Shown piece by piece: positions 1 through 8,790 of a stretch of DNA of 64,000 nucleotides. The position numbers and the translations under genes are program-made. The notes beneath the pieces were generated by a model that saw nothing but the letters and a program-made list of their open reading frames with translations, was not told where the DNA came from and did no database searches. Origin of the DNA: Paenibacillus andongensis (GTDB lineage Bacteria > Bacillota > Bacilli > Paenibacillales > NBRC-103111). The DNA lies in the NCBI RefSeq assembly GCF_025369935.1, contig NZ_CP104467.1:2487001-2551000 (forward strand), in the 5' to 3' direction. Within the stretch, counting starts at the first letter, position 1. Every line of letters starts with the position of its first letter.

Positions 1-1
1 G

Positions 2-1255
2 TATACAAAGCAAGTCGAATTCAACAATCGTCGAGGTGGCGGCGAATCAGCCTCTCCGGCAGCGGAGGAGAAAGAGTTCCCCATACCGAGTCATATTTCG
101 CAATCGTCACCGATTAAGCATATTATTTACGTCATTAAGGAAAATCGGACCTACGACGACATTCTTGGCGATTTAGGCAGAGGTAATGGTGACCCGAGTC
201 TTGTGGAGTTTGGAAGAAATTTTACCCCGAACCATCATAAACTGGCGGAACAATTTGTTACGTTGGATCATTTTTATGCCGTTTCGGATGTTAGTGCAGA
301 CGGACAGAACTGGTCAACAGCCGGGAAAGCCAATGATTATGTGCAGAAAAATTGGCACGCCAATTATTCGGGCCGGAACCGGGATTACGACTTTGAAGGG
401 GGCGGCGGGGGAGATGAGCCGAGCGGGGCGCCATTCACCCGATCGAAAGAGGGATTTCTATGGGATTTGGCTCTGAAATCGGGGATTACTTTTCGAAATT
501 ACGGTCAATTCATGCAGAACTATGATCCCAAGACAAAACAATATTATCCTAATGACAAGAAAACGACTGATTTCGGCGGAAATTACGACCCTTACTACGG
601 CGGATGGGATTTAAGCCTATCAGATATGACTCGTTACCAAGAATGGGAGAAAGAGTTTAAAAAATATGAGAAGAACGGCAATTTACCGCAGCTGGAAACC
701 GTCTATTTGCCAGACGATCATACGGCAGGCACGTTTCCGGGATTTCGAACCCCGCAAGCGATGATGGCCTCCAATGATTTGGCACTCGGTAAATTGGTCG
801 ATACGGTCAGTCATTCGATGTACTGGAAAGATACGGCGATTTTTGTTATCGAGGATGATGCACAGAGCGGCGTTGATCATGTAGAGGCCCATCGGGTTGT
901 GGCTCTGGCTGTAAGTCCGTATACACAGACCGGTCGAGTCGATAGTACGCCATATAATACGACCTCTATGCTAAGAACGATGGAACTGATTCTCGGTCTA
1001 AAGCCGATGACCCAGTTTGATGCTTCTTCCATCCCGATGTTAGGGGCATTTACGGCGAATCCGGTTTTTACGCCTTACCTTGCGGAAATACCGAGATATC
1101 CAATTGACCGGCTCAACAGTGAAGATGCTCCGAATGCGGAAATTTCCAAAAGCCTTGATTTCTCCAGTCCGGACTCGGCTGATCGTGACAAGCTGAATGA
1201 TGCCATCTGGCAGACAACAAACGGAGCCAAACCTGACCCGAAAAAACATAATTAG
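2..1255 (+). CDS. Phosphoesterase family protein (PF04185-like), 3' part only
   Basis: The reading frame is open from the first bases of the window, so the gene starts upstream; the GTG at 203 is internal. About 417 residues are visible. The stretch HIIYVIKENRTYDDILGDLG followed by a GNGDPS segment is typical of the phospholipase C/acid phosphatase-like phosphoesterase family, whose members hydrolyse phosphate esters outside the cell using metal-bound aspartates. Further family-like parts are VSADGQNWST, VIEDDAQSGVDHVEAHR (metal-binding Asp and His) and SMLRTMELILGL near the C-terminus. In longer homologues this domain follows a YncE-type beta-propeller, which would lie outside the window. 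The RND gene follows after 64 bases with its own ribosome-binding site. Family assignment is firm; the substrate is unknown. Confidence 0.8.
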   Translation, partial: YTKQVEFNNRRGGGESASPAAEEKEFPIPSHISQSSPIKHIIYVIKENRTYDDILGDLGRGNGDPSLVEFGRNFTPNHHKLAEQFVTLDHFYAVSDVSADGQNWSTAGKANDYVQKNWHANYSGRNRDYDFEGGGGGDEPSGAPFTRSKEGFLWDLALKSGITFRNYGQFMQNYDPKTKQYYPNDKKTTDFGGNYDPYYGGWDLSLSDMTRYQEWEKEFKKYEKNGNLPQLETVYLPDDHTAGTFPGFRTPQAMMASNDLALGKLVDTVSHSMYWKDTAIFVIEDDAQSGVDHVEAHRVVALAVSPYTQTGRVDSTPYNTTSMLRTMELILGLKPMTQFDASSIPMLGAFTANPVFTPYLAEIPRYPIDRLNSEDAPNAEISKSLDFSSPDSADRDKLNDAIWQTTNGAKPDPKKHN

Positions 1256-1319
1256 CAACCTGCCGGCGGCTTGTGGTAGCGAGCCGCTGCTGTTTATCTT
1301 AGAGGAGCTGGACAACATA

Positions 1320-4300
1320 ATGGATTTTCAAAAGTTTCTGGATGTCAATATTAAAAAACCTTCATTGATTTCCGTGAGTTTGATTTTGTTGATCCTATGG
1401 GGGATTTATGGTGCTTTTCAAATGAAAACCGATTATTTGCCCTCTATCCAAAATTCAACCATTATGGTTACTGTAAAAACAAATTCATGGGATGCCAAGC
1501 AAGTCAAATCCTTTGTATCCGATCCGGTGGTTCAAACGCTAAGGGGTATGAAAGGGTTGGAAGCCTTGGAATCTAATTCCTTTAACGGCGGATTTTTTTG
1601 CAGCTTATATTTTCCTATTGACTATGATATGGAAAGGGCGAAATCCGATGTTCAGCAATATCTTGCGGGTTTTACCATGCCAATTGGTGCAGAGAAGCCT
1701 ATCATTACCTTGCTTAGCACGGATGCTTTTCCCATTGCCCGAATACAATTGGAAAGCCTGACGGACGAAACGAATGAATCTCAGCTAAGAATAGATGAGG
1801 CACAAAAAATCCATAACCGTCTTCAAAGCCTCCCGGGGATTAGTGAAGTACGGGTTATTGGTGAAGATTCGAACATCATTCATATAGAGTTGGATCAGCA
1901 GGCGATGACCGAGCGTGGATTCACAATGGAAGACATCCATCAGGCTCTGGGGCAAAATCACTATTCCACCGTTTCAGGTAAATTGGACTGGAACGGCAAT
2001 ATCATACCGATAAAAGTTACTGGATCGGAAGATAGTGCTTATGAAAAATTAAAGCAAATGCCGGTTCATCGTCTAGATGGTGTTCAAACTACACTATCTG
2101 CCTTTGCTGATGTTAAAGAGACTTTGAAAGAAGGAGCTACGGTAGTAAGATCTGATGGACGCCCCAGTGTGATCTTCGAAGTTGTCAAACATCCTTCTTT
2201 CAATGTTATGGATGTCACCAAGGACCTTCACGACAGTATAAAAGAGTTGGAAGCTTCTTTGCCTAAAGGTACTCAATTACATGTTATTTATAGCCGAGGC
2301 GACAATATTCAGGAGTCCATTCAGCATCTAATCCAGGAAGGGCTTCTTGGTGTCTTCTTTAGTTTTGTGAGTATTATTGTCTTTCTTCGTTCATTTCGAT
2401 TTGCTGTCATTACAGCTGTATCTATCCCAATCAGTTTGTTTGTAACAACCGGTTTACTAAATCTGATGGGAATCTCTTTAAATCTTTTGACGATGGCAGG
2501 CTTAATTGTGGCTATGGGGCGGGTTGTCGACGATTCGATCGTTGTTGTCGATCAAATTCTGAGATTGCGTAAAGAATCTCCTCAGCTTCCGCATCGACTT
2601 ATTATTTCTATAGCCGTTAAGGATATGGCTGCTCCTGTGGTTTCTTCTACGCTTACAACTGTCTGCGTGTTTTTACCGATTTTAATGACCAAAGGGATGA
2701 TTAGCTCCTCATTCTGGTCGTTTTCTTGGTGCGTTATCCTTACCTTATTAGTTTCCATGATAGTCGCATTGCTGATCATTCCGATATTTGCTGCTAAGTG
2801 GGGAGGACTGGCTGGGTATAAAGAGACGACAAACTGGGAACCGAGAATGCGGGCATTCTGGGTGTTGACAGTAAATAAACGTAAGATGATCATTGGAGTA
2901 AGTTTTGCTGCTCTTCTGTTTTCGATATTTGCAGCCTACCGTTTGCCGGTCAATCTAATCCCGACGAACGGGATAAGTGCTGTAACCATCAAAGCGGTCG
3001 GAGCTGATAACAGGAAGGATTTGGACGGGGATGTTAAGCGGATGGAGGTCCTGCTTCAAAAGGACGCAAGGATTCAAACCTTCTCTAGCGTTATCGGGAC
3101 CGATTTCACGCCACAATTCGATGACGTATTCGATGAAGGGGGAGGATGGGTGGATGTTGGGCAGCAGGCACAAATGAATGTCGTCTTGAAAAGAAAAAGC
3201 GAAGAAAATTCCTTTATTCATGACATGCAGCATCATATCGCTTCACTTCCCATGCGTTCATCCATTACGATCTCCAATCAAAACATTTCCGGAGATGATG
3301 CGCGGACTACACTAAGAGTTGTAGGAGCTGATGCGGAGACTTTAAATCATATTGCCGATCTTATCAGCGCTAAACTTAAGCTTGTTCCTGGAATCCGCGT
3401 TCAAGAAGTAGAAAGTGAGCAGGAAGGGTATCAAATAAAGTTGGATGAGAAGAAACTCGAAGAGCTTGGTCTGCATAAGGAAGAGATCTTACGAATGATT
3501 GCCGATATGATGCCGAAGGATCATCTGGTACGAATGGACGGTCAAAACATTCCCGTAAACGTTTCCTTAAAAAAAGATCTGAGCGCCGTAGACCCGCTAC
3601 TGTTTCTCGGGGATCAAACGATCCCAACACCGGCAGGTAATTCGGTTCGTTTAAGTGAACTTGGCGTTTTGATGCCCATGATTAATCCTCCACCGATCAG
3701 AGAAAGAAATGGAAAGTTTTATTCACTTGTAACCGTCGATATGATAAGCTCCGACATAGGCAAAGCCACCTCTCAAATGGAAACTGCACTGAAAGAGATT
3801 GAACTGCCGAAAGGAGTTCGTATTATTACGGGGGGAGTGTCTTCTCAGGTTCGGGAGATGATCCTTGAGGCGGGCATCTCTTTGCTTTTCACAGTCATAC
3901 TTATCTCATTTATTGTAGGCATTATGTTCAGAGGTTGGAGAGCGCCTTTATCCGTGATAGTCTCTATTCCTTTTGCTGGAGTTGGGGCTATCGGTGGATT
4001 ATGGGTTACAAGTGGAGAGTGGAACTTGTCGGCCATCGTCGGTTTGTTAATGCTTGCAGGCATTGTTGTAACAAACAGTATCGTCCTAGTTGATCAGATG
4101 GAGAAATATCGAAGAGCTGGAACCGAGTTATCTGAAGCGGTAGCCATGGGGGTAATGAGACGCATCCGCCCGATTTGTATGACTGCCTGTACAACCATAC
4201 TCACTTGTTTGCCGCTAATATGGGTTTCAACACAAGACACAATTGTTTCTAAAACACTCGGAGTTGTCGTAGTGGGCGGAATGTTAAGCTCGACTATTGT

Positions 4301-4385
4301 AACTTTACTAGTGATTCCGTTCATTTATAGATGGCTCCACAACGGCAGGGGCTTTCTTTCCAGTGTACCACATAATCAAAAATAG
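1320..4385 (+). CDS. RND-family efflux permease (SwrC/AcrB-like)
   Basis: A proton-driven inner-membrane exporter of about 1021 residues, the usual RND length. The start at 1320 is chosen because it follows an AGAGGAGCTG ribosome-binding site and begins with MDFQKFLDVNIKK, the usual cytoplasmic N-terminus before TM1. TM4 carries AMGRVVDDSIVVVDQI, matching the proton-relay aspartate pair of HAE-type pumps, and the second half repeats the fold (GIVVTNSIVLVDQM). Two large extracellular loops lie between TM1/TM2 and TM7/TM8. No membrane-fusion protein or outer-membrane channel gene lies beside it, as is usual for Gram-positive RND proteins such as Bacillus SwrC, which exports surfactin-type lipopeptides. 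The cargo here cannot be read from sequence. Confidence 0.9.
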   Translation: MDFQKFLDVNIKKPSLISVSLILLILWGIYGAFQMKTDYLPSIQNSTIMVTVKTNSWDAKQVKSFVSDPVVQTLRGMKGLEALESNSFNGGFFCSLYFPIDYDMERAKSDVQQYLAGFTMPIGAEKPIITLLSTDAFPIARIQLESLTDETNESQLRIDEAQKIHNRLQSLPGISEVRVIGEDSNIIHIELDQQAMTERGFTMEDIHQALGQNHYSTVSGKLDWNGNIIPIKVTGSEDSAYEKLKQMPVHRLDGVQTTLSAFADVKETLKEGATVVRSDGRPSVIFEVVKHPSFNVMDVTKDLHDSIKELEASLPKGTQLHVIYSRGDNIQESIQHLIQEGLLGVFFSFVSIIVFLRSFRFAVITAVSIPISLFVTTGLLNLMGISLNLLTMAGLIVAMGRVVDDSIVVVDQILRLRKESPQLPHRLIISIAVKDMAAPVVSSTLTTVCVFLPILMTKGMISSSFWSFSWCVILTLLVSMIVALLIIPIFAAKWGGLAGYKETTNWEPRMRAFWVLTVNKRKMIIGVSFAALLFSIFAAYRLPVNLIPTNGISAVTIKAVGADNRKDLDGDVKRMEVLLQKDARIQTFSSVIGTDFTPQFDDVFDEGGGWVDVGQQAQMNVVLKRKSEENSFIHDMQHHIASLPMRSSITISNQNISGDDARTTLRVVGADAETLNHIADLISAKLKLVPGIRVQEVESEQEGYQIKLDEKKLEELGLHKEEILRMIADMMPKDHLVRMDGQNIPVNVSLKKDLSAVDPLLFLGDQTIPTPAGNSVRLSELGVLMPMINPPPIRERNGKFYSLVTVDMISSDIGKATSQMETALKEIELPKGVRIITGGVSSQVREMILEAGISLLFTVILISFIVGIMFRGWRAPLSVIVSIPFAGVGAIGGLWVTSGEWNLSAIVGLLMLAGIVVTNSIVLVDQMEKYRRAGTELSEAVAMGVMRRIRPICMTACTTILTCLPLIWVSTQDTIVSKTLGVVVVGGMLSSTIVTLLVIPFIYRWLHNGRGFLSSVPHNQK

Positions 4386-4415
4386 ATTGTAATCCTTGTC
4401 GCTCGCTGAAAATCA

Positions 4416-4459
4416 AATTTAGCGAAGAAAGTGTACAGGGATCGAGGATTTCTCCCATC
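4416..4459 (+). pseudogene. Fragment of a TrmO-like gene
   Basis: Forty-four bases here match, nearly base for base, the internal stretch 35953-35996 of the intact TrmO-type gene in this window. In one frame the fragment reads FSEESVQG; after a one-base deletion the next frame reads IEDFSH, and the intact protein has exactly these two peptides joined. It is a non-coding scrap in the 3' flank of the RND gene, with neither end of the parent gene present. Confidence 0.7.
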
Positions 4460-4483
4460 GTGACCATCAAAAACAAAGAAAAG

Positions 4484-4510
4484 GCTAAGGGATGCTTCCC
4501 TTAGCTTTTT
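4484..4510 (+). terminator. Rho-independent terminator, probably bidirectional
   Basis: A perfect 9-bp stem (GCTAAGGGA / TCCCTTAGC) with loop TGCT is followed by five T on the + strand and preceded by an A-rich run that gives a T-rich tail on the - strand. It lies between the 3' ends of the RND gene and the converging DUF5667-like gene, so it can end both transcripts. Confidence 0.85.
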
Positions 4511-4534
4511 CTGAACTTTGCACTCGTATCCGCA

Positions 4535-5650
4535 TTATTCTTGTTTACTACCCTTATTTTTATCGTGTCCGTTGCCGTTCCCTTTTTCGCTGCCGTTGTG
4601 GTGGCTTTTGTTCCTTTTTTCTTTTGCTTGATCGGATTTATTTATATCCTGGTTGTCTCTACCCTTTTTTGTCTGATCTGCTTTTTCCTCTACCGAGATT
4701 TCCTGTTTTTCTTGGACTGAGATAGCCTCGTTTATAGCTGGTGATATTCCTGGTGTTGGAACTGGTGTTGGAACAAGCGAAGCAACCGGATGTTGCTCTA
4801 CCTTAGCTGTTACGTCCTCATTCGTCTGCTCCAGTCGCTTTTTACTTTCGATTTTGGAAAGTTTTTTATCCAAATGGGTAAACGACTTTTCTATATTTTT
4901 CATTAGAGCTAACTGGGCTTTCGGATTTCCTACTTTTTCCAATGCTGAGGTCAAGGCTAGAATGTTGTGCTGCAAATCGTCTTTTACCTTCAGTATCTGC
5001 TCAGGATTTTTCACTTCCTTTACAGGATAGGTCACATCTTCGGCTTCAGTTTGCTCGGAATTTGCTATCTGCTCACTGCCCGGATTAGCTGCGATTGTTG
5101 TTGTTTGTTCTTTTTGTGTTGAAGCCTTTACTTCAGCAGCAGCCGATTGTGTCGCAGTTTCTGCTAGTGCAGACTTTTCGGTTGTCGACAAACCGGAAGC
5201 CTGATCTGTTTTTTGAACAGCATTTTGCTGAGTTTCCAGCGACTTCTGAAGAGATAGATTTGCCTCATTCGTTTTCCCTTTAGCCAATAAAGCGTTCGCT
5301 TCTGCTAGTCGCTCTTGGGCAAATGCGGCAAGCAGTCTTGCCTCCTTTATGTCATTGATAGTTAGGGCTAATCGGATATTTTCGTACATTGTTTTTACAA
5401 AGTAGAAGAAGTCTCCTGGCAATAGATTCGAAGTCTCTGTTTTGGATTCGTTTAAAGTAATGCCAGCTTGTGAAGAGGCAGCCGTATCCTTGGTGACGTT
5501 CACGGATGCAGGAGTAGATGACGGTGTTGGTGTTGAAATTTCCGAAGCTAATACGCTACTGGTGCCTATGCTAAAAACGAGTACGCTGAGCATGGCGCTT
5601 TTGGTGAGAAGGTTGTACCTTTTGGGTTCTTTTGTGAACTTTACTATCAT
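4535..5650 (-). CDS. Exported DUF5667-like coiled protein
   Basis: A 371-residue protein of unknown function. The start at 5650 (MIVKFTKEPK) has an AAGGTGGT ribosome-binding site seven bases upstream; a longer reading to 5686 is possible but lacks one. An N-terminal hydrophobic segment ending in VLASE is a likely signal peptide. LLPGDFFYFVKTMYENIRLAL at about residues 75-95 is the hallmark of DUF5667 proteins (P-D-x-x-Y-x-x-K), followed by helices rich in Ala, Gln and Glu, probably coiled coil. The last 60 residues are a low-complexity basic tail rich in Lys, Asn, Gly and Asp, suited to binding the wall or a polyanion. It stands alone between convergent and divergent neighbours. Confidence 0.75.
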   Translation of the reverse strand: MIVKFTKEPKRYNLLTKSAMLSVLVFSIGTSSVLASEISTPTPSSTPASVNVTKDTAASSQAGITLNESKTETSNLLPGDFFYFVKTMYENIRLALTINDIKEARLLAAFAQERLAEANALLAKGKTNEANLSLQKSLETQQNAVQKTDQASGLSTTEKSALAETATQSAAAEVKASTQKEQTTTIAANPGSEQIANSEQTEAEDVTYPVKEVKNPEQILKVKDDLQHNILALTSALEKVGNPKAQLALMKNIEKSFTHLDKKLSKIESKKRLEQTNEDVTAKVEQHPVASLVPTPVPTPGISPAINEAISVQEKQEISVEEKADQTKKGRDNQDINKSDQAKEKRNKSHHNGSEKGNGNGHDKNKGSKQE

Positions 5651-5776
5651 GAGTATTACCACCTTTTGTATGTAGTCTAGCATCAACCGATACTAAGGTA
5701 TACGAAACACGGAAGTATTTTCAGGGGGCAGGTAGATTTAAGAACGCGGATCGTGGGGTGCAAAATAAAAATACAT

Positions 5777-5805
5777 TTGACATTAGTTTGACATAAAACT
5801 ATAAT
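5777..5805 (+). promoter_or_regulatory. Sigma-A promoter of the MarR gene, leaderless start
   Basis: TTGACA (5777-5782), a 17-base spacer and TATAAT (5800-5805) form a consensus vegetative promoter. The expected +1, about seven bases after the -10 box, falls on the ATG of the MarR gene at 5812, and no Shine-Dalgarno sequence precedes that ATG, so the mRNA is probably leaderless. Confidence 0.85.
5784..5801 (+). promoter_or_regulatory. MarR operator 1 (autoregulatory)
   Basis: TAGTTTGACATAAAACTA matches the perfect palindrome at 6250-6267 at 16 of 18 positions. It fills the -35/-10 spacer and touches the -10 box, so a bound repressor would block its own promoter. Confidence 0.75.
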
Positions 5806-5811
5806 TCAGAC

Positions 5812-6234
5812 ATGAAACCAAGAGATGCTGTATCATTAATTTCCAAAATTAGAGAGAAGATTAATCGGTTTATTGTGTCAGAAATGGTGAAATATGGGGT
5901 AGACGATATTGCCACTTCACATGGGGATATCATCTATGCACTACTTAAGAAGTCTAGACTGACAATGGCGGAGATCGCGAAGAAAATTGATAAGGATAAG
6001 TCTACTGTTACAGCACTTGTTGACAAGTTGGTCCGCCTCGGATATGTGACAAAGGAAAGGGACACAGTGGATACAAGGGTTGTATATGTTGCCTTAACTC
6101 ATAAGGGAGAGGAACTGAGACCCGTATTTGAAGCAATATCAAAAGAAATGTTAGACGTTTTTTACTTGGATATTTCGGAAAAAGAAAAAGAGGAATTACT
6201 AAGAATTCTAATGAAGATTTATAACAACTTCTAA
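5812..6234 (+). CDS. MarR-family transcriptional repressor
   Basis: A 140-residue winged-helix regulator of normal MarR length. Helix-turn-helix residues are visible at about 55-80 (TMAEIAKKIDKDKSTVTALVDKL), followed by the wing with YVTKERDTVDTRVVYVALT, the usual D-x-R signature. These dimers bind palindromes and are released by small ligands. Two copies of the same 18-bp palindrome lie over its own promoter and just before the alpha/beta-hydrolase gene that follows, so it very likely represses both. There is no ribosome-binding site before the ATG. The ligand is unknown but may be a substrate of the hydrolase. Confidence 0.9.
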   Translation: MKPRDAVSLISKIREKINRFIVSEMVKYGVDDIATSHGDIIYALLKKSRLTMAEIAKKIDKDKSTVTALVDKLVRLGYVTKERDTVDTRVVYVALTHKGEELRPVFEAISKEMLDVFYLDISEKEKEELLRILMKIYNNF

Positions 6235-6249
6235 ATTTTTTTAGATTAA

Positions 6250-6267
6250 TAGTTTGATATCAAACTA
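6250..6267 (+). promoter_or_regulatory. MarR operator 2, perfect palindrome
   Basis: TAGTTTGATATCAAACTA is an uninterrupted 18-bp palindrome between the MarR gene and the hydrolase gene. A TAAAAT hexamer (6266-6271) overlapping its right edge could be the -10 box of a hydrolase promoter, although no good -35 box is seen. Confidence 0.8.
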
Positions 6268-6288
6268 AAATACAAGGAGGAACTGTTC

Positions 6289-7098
6289 ATGAAAGATTAT
6301 ACGAAAGCATTGCCCGATCATACTGTGAAATATATTGGGGAAAATGATTTATTTTTAGAAATATTCGAGGGAGAAGACTTTCCGGAGGCAATTCAAAAAA
6401 GACCTCCTCTGCTATTTGTACACGGTGCCTATACGGGCAGTTGGATGTGGAGCAAATACATTCCTCACTTTATAAGCAAAGGGTGGAAATGCTATGTTAT
6501 GAATTTGAGAAGTCACTATAAAAGCAGGCTGCTCGATATGACAAATGTATCATTCGAGGATTATTTGGAGGATATTAAGGAGGTTATCGCCGAGTGTGGT
6601 GATTCACCGATTCTTATTGGATTTAGCATGGGTGGGATATTGAGCCAGAAGCTGGCTGAAACCATCGAGTTCGCCGGTTTAGTGGTGATCGATACAAGCA
6701 TAAGCAAGGAAGTTTATGAATTAGTACCATACAAAGAATTAACTCAGATGACACCGGGAATCATAGTGCCTGCCCCAGTCCGTGAAGAGCATTCAAGCAT
6801 AGATGAATCAGCAGATGATATTGAATTTCAGAAAAAGTATCTGACAATGGAGTCATCAAAGGCATTTAGCGCTTTTTCAAAGGGTGGAATTTCAATAGAC
6901 AGCAGTTTGATATCTTGCCCAGGCTTGGTTATCAAAGCAGTAAATTGTGATGATGATAACCGGCGGGGGAGGGTTACAGCAGAGCATCTCAAGGCTGAAT
7001 ATACAGGGCTTTGGAATACGACTCACACCGGCTTGCTTGTTGGCCAGAGATATATGGAGGTAGTAGATAGAATAATGGAATGGTTAAAAAGGTTTTGA
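6289..7098 (+). CDS. Alpha/beta-hydrolase
   Basis: A 269-residue cytoplasmic enzyme of the alpha/beta-hydrolase fold. HGAYTGSWMW (45-54) forms the oxyanion-hole region, GFSMGG carries the nucleophile Ser113, and HTGLLVG near the C-terminus supplies the likely catalytic His. It probably cleaves an ester, lactone or similar bond; the substrate cannot be named. A strong AAGGAGG ribosome-binding site precedes the ATG. It sits 54 bases behind the MarR gene with that repressor's palindrome in between, so it is the most likely regulated target, perhaps a detoxifying enzyme. Confidence 0.85.
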   Translation: MKDYTKALPDHTVKYIGENDLFLEIFEGEDFPEAIQKRPPLLFVHGAYTGSWMWSKYIPHFISKGWKCYVMNLRSHYKSRLLDMTNVSFEDYLEDIKEVIAECGDSPILIGFSMGGILSQKLAETIEFAGLVVIDTSISKEVYELVPYKELTQMTPGIIVPAPVREEHSSIDESADDIEFQKKYLTMESSKAFSAFSKGGISIDSSLISCPGLVIKAVNCDDDNRRGRVTAEHLKAEYTGLWNTTHTGLLVGQRYMEVVDRIMEWLKRF

Positions 7099-7153
7099 AA
7101 AAGGTATCAGGCTTAGATAAGGAGGCCACAGTTGGTAACCGCCATAGCTTTGC

Positions 7154-7276
7154 GTGATTAAAATTGGCGTGATACGAAACTTGAGTATACGCAGCGTGAA
7201 CGAAAGTCTGCAAAAAGTAGCCGAAGAACGAGGCGCTATCTTTGTCGATAACAATAACGCAAAAAACGCTAATTAG
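7154..7276 (+). pseudogene. Possible C-terminal remnant of a GDSL/SGNH hydrolase
   Basis: In the 324-base gap after the hydrolase one frame reads ESLQKVAEERGAIFVDNNNA before a stop. This resembles the part of SGNH/GDSL esterases just before the catalytic Asp-x-x-His block (usually N-x-x-L-x-x-L-A-x-E-x-G-x-x-x-x-D). There is no start or rest of the gene. The match is short, so this is tentative. Nothing else is seen in 7099-7422. Confidence 0.3.
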
Positions 7277-7422
7277 CATGCGTAATGTTGTATAAACTAC
7301 AACAACACGGATAAGCAAGCGGATGTTTAAAACATATACGTCTTAAGCGCAACTTGCCTTGCGTCAACTTTCATAGACCCTCGTATTCAAGGACAGCGTA
7401 AGCCGTTTTTCTTACTTTGGCA

Positions 7423-8415
7423 TTAATCAGCATCAGCCGCACAACGAAACCCGATGTTTCCCGTCGAGCTATCAGGTGTATTTTTGCTGCGAGCCGCAAC
7501 GCGATACCGATTGCAATAGGATTTATGACATAAGTAGGAACCGCCGCGCAGAACCTTGCTATCTCCTGATGAAGGTCCTACCGGATTGTCCGACGTGCCT
7601 TGGATATGATAAGTTGAGCTGAACCAATCCGAACACCACTCCCACACGTTACCGGAGACGTTATACAAGCCATAACCGTTTGGATCAAAGGATCTCACTG
7701 GAGCCGTGCCCTCATATCCGTCGCTTGCATTATTTTTCACTGGAAACTTTCCTTGCCAAATGTTGCAATTATGTCGTCCTCCCTGCTTAAGCTCATCTCC
7801 CCAGGGATAACGTTTTTGCACAAGACCGCCTCTAGCGGCAAATTCCCATTCCGCTTCCGTAGGCAACCGCTTACCTGCCCAGCCGCAATAAGCCATGGCA
7901 TCATTCCATGATAAATGAATAACCGGATGATCCAACCGGTCCTCAATTCCGGAATCGGGTCCATCCGGATGACGCCAATCTGCGCCTTCCACTGCCCACC
8001 ACCATGGCGTTTGCTGGGCGGAATTTTTCACTTTCATCGCTGTAGCTTCTGAGACAAAAAGGTGAAACACGAACGACCATCCGAAGGTTTCTGCTTCTGT
8101 CTTATAGCCAGTATCATCGATAAATCGTTTAAATTCAATATTCGTTACCGTACAAGGATCTATATAAAAAGGTTTCACCATAATCTCTCTGACAGGTCCT
8201 TCTCCATCTGCCGGAAATCCTTCTAGATCGTCAGTTCCCATCAAAAACTTTCCGCCAGGCAATAAAATCATTTGTACTTTGTTGCCTTGATCTATACTGG
8301 GCTTCACGGATTGTGCCTCATGTGCGGGAGTCAAGTGAACTGATTGTGTGGTATTTCGGCTTGCTGAACAGCATGCCGGTTTATGGGAATCCATACGAGG
8401 AGTCACCGCTTCCAT
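7423..8415 (-). CDS. Formylglycine-generating enzyme (sulfatase-modifying factor)
   Basis: A 330-residue FGE-type protein that oxidises the Cys of a C-x-P/A-x-R motif in sulfatases to formylglycine, using copper and O2. The catalytic block GGSYLCHKSYCNRYRVAARS (291-310) keeps both redox cysteines, Cys296 and Cys301, followed by the family ending NTPDSS and GFRCAADAD. Other family blocks are present: GEGPVREIMVKPFYIDPCTVTN, PVIHLSWNDAMAYCGWAGKRLPTEAEWE and GNVWEWCSDW. Most FGE-like proteins in databases lack the cysteine pair, so this one is probably active. The N-terminus carries CCSASR (15-20), itself a match to the substrate motif. A sulfatase of the right class is encoded at 49171-50685. 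No good ribosome-binding site marks the start; Met8 is an alternative. Confidence 0.93.
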   Translation of the reverse strand: MEAVTPRMDSHKPACCSASRNTTQSVHLTPAHEAQSVKPSIDQGNKVQMILLPGGKFLMGTDDLEGFPADGEGPVREIMVKPFYIDPCTVTNIEFKRFIDDTGYKTEAETFGWSFVFHLFVSEATAMKVKNSAQQTPWWWAVEGADWRHPDGPDSGIEDRLDHPVIHLSWNDAMAYCGWAGKRLPTEAEWEFAARGGLVQKRYPWGDELKQGGRHNCNIWQGKFPVKNNASDGYEGTAPVRSFDPNGYGLYNVSGNVWEWCSDWFSSTYHIQGTSDNPVGPSSGDSKVLRGGSYLCHKSYCNRYRVAARSKNTPDSSTGNIGFRCAADAD

Positions 8416-8790
8416 TGGTTTGGGATAATGTTAGCTGAAGAACGCGATACCGTCTAATCCTGAAATCAGTATCCCCCAGTATCTTCAGTCCATAATAATA
8501 CTATAACTCACTTTATTCTTTTTTGGAATAAACTTCACGGATGAACTAAGCCAACGTTTACTCATAGAGTGAGCGTCTTTTTTTGTTAGAACAATACGAA
8601 ATGTTCACTAGAGCCGGAAATTGAATTTGTATTCGCCTAAGAAATTGATATGATTAATTGCGAGAACATCGAGCACTTATTCGTAACGGTTGCTATCGTA
8701 ACACTCTGATGTTGAACTACAAGCTTTGGCAAAAAAATTTAGCTTATGCGCTTTGCTAACATCCAATAATAAGGGTTGTGAGGGGATATA
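8416..8790. other. Intergenic region between FGE and the two-component system
   Basis: This is divergent spacer DNA. It must hold the FGE promoter (- strand) and the response-regulator promoter (+ strand), but neither is convincing by eye. A weak G-U-rich hairpin at 8555-8575 followed by seven T (8578-8584) could be a + strand terminator, yet no + strand gene precedes it. No ORF of merit was found. Confidence 0.4.

Noticed and set aside
4492..4725. A 77-codon + strand frame over the 3' end of the DUF5667-like gene
   Set aside because: It is antisense to the low-complexity Lys/Asn tail, starts inside the terminator and is rich in Phe, Leu and Cys as expected of a shadow.
8555..8584. A hairpin followed by seven T upstream of the response regulator
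   Set aside because: The stem needs two or three G-U pairs and no + strand gene ends before it; it is mentioned only in the intergenic entry.
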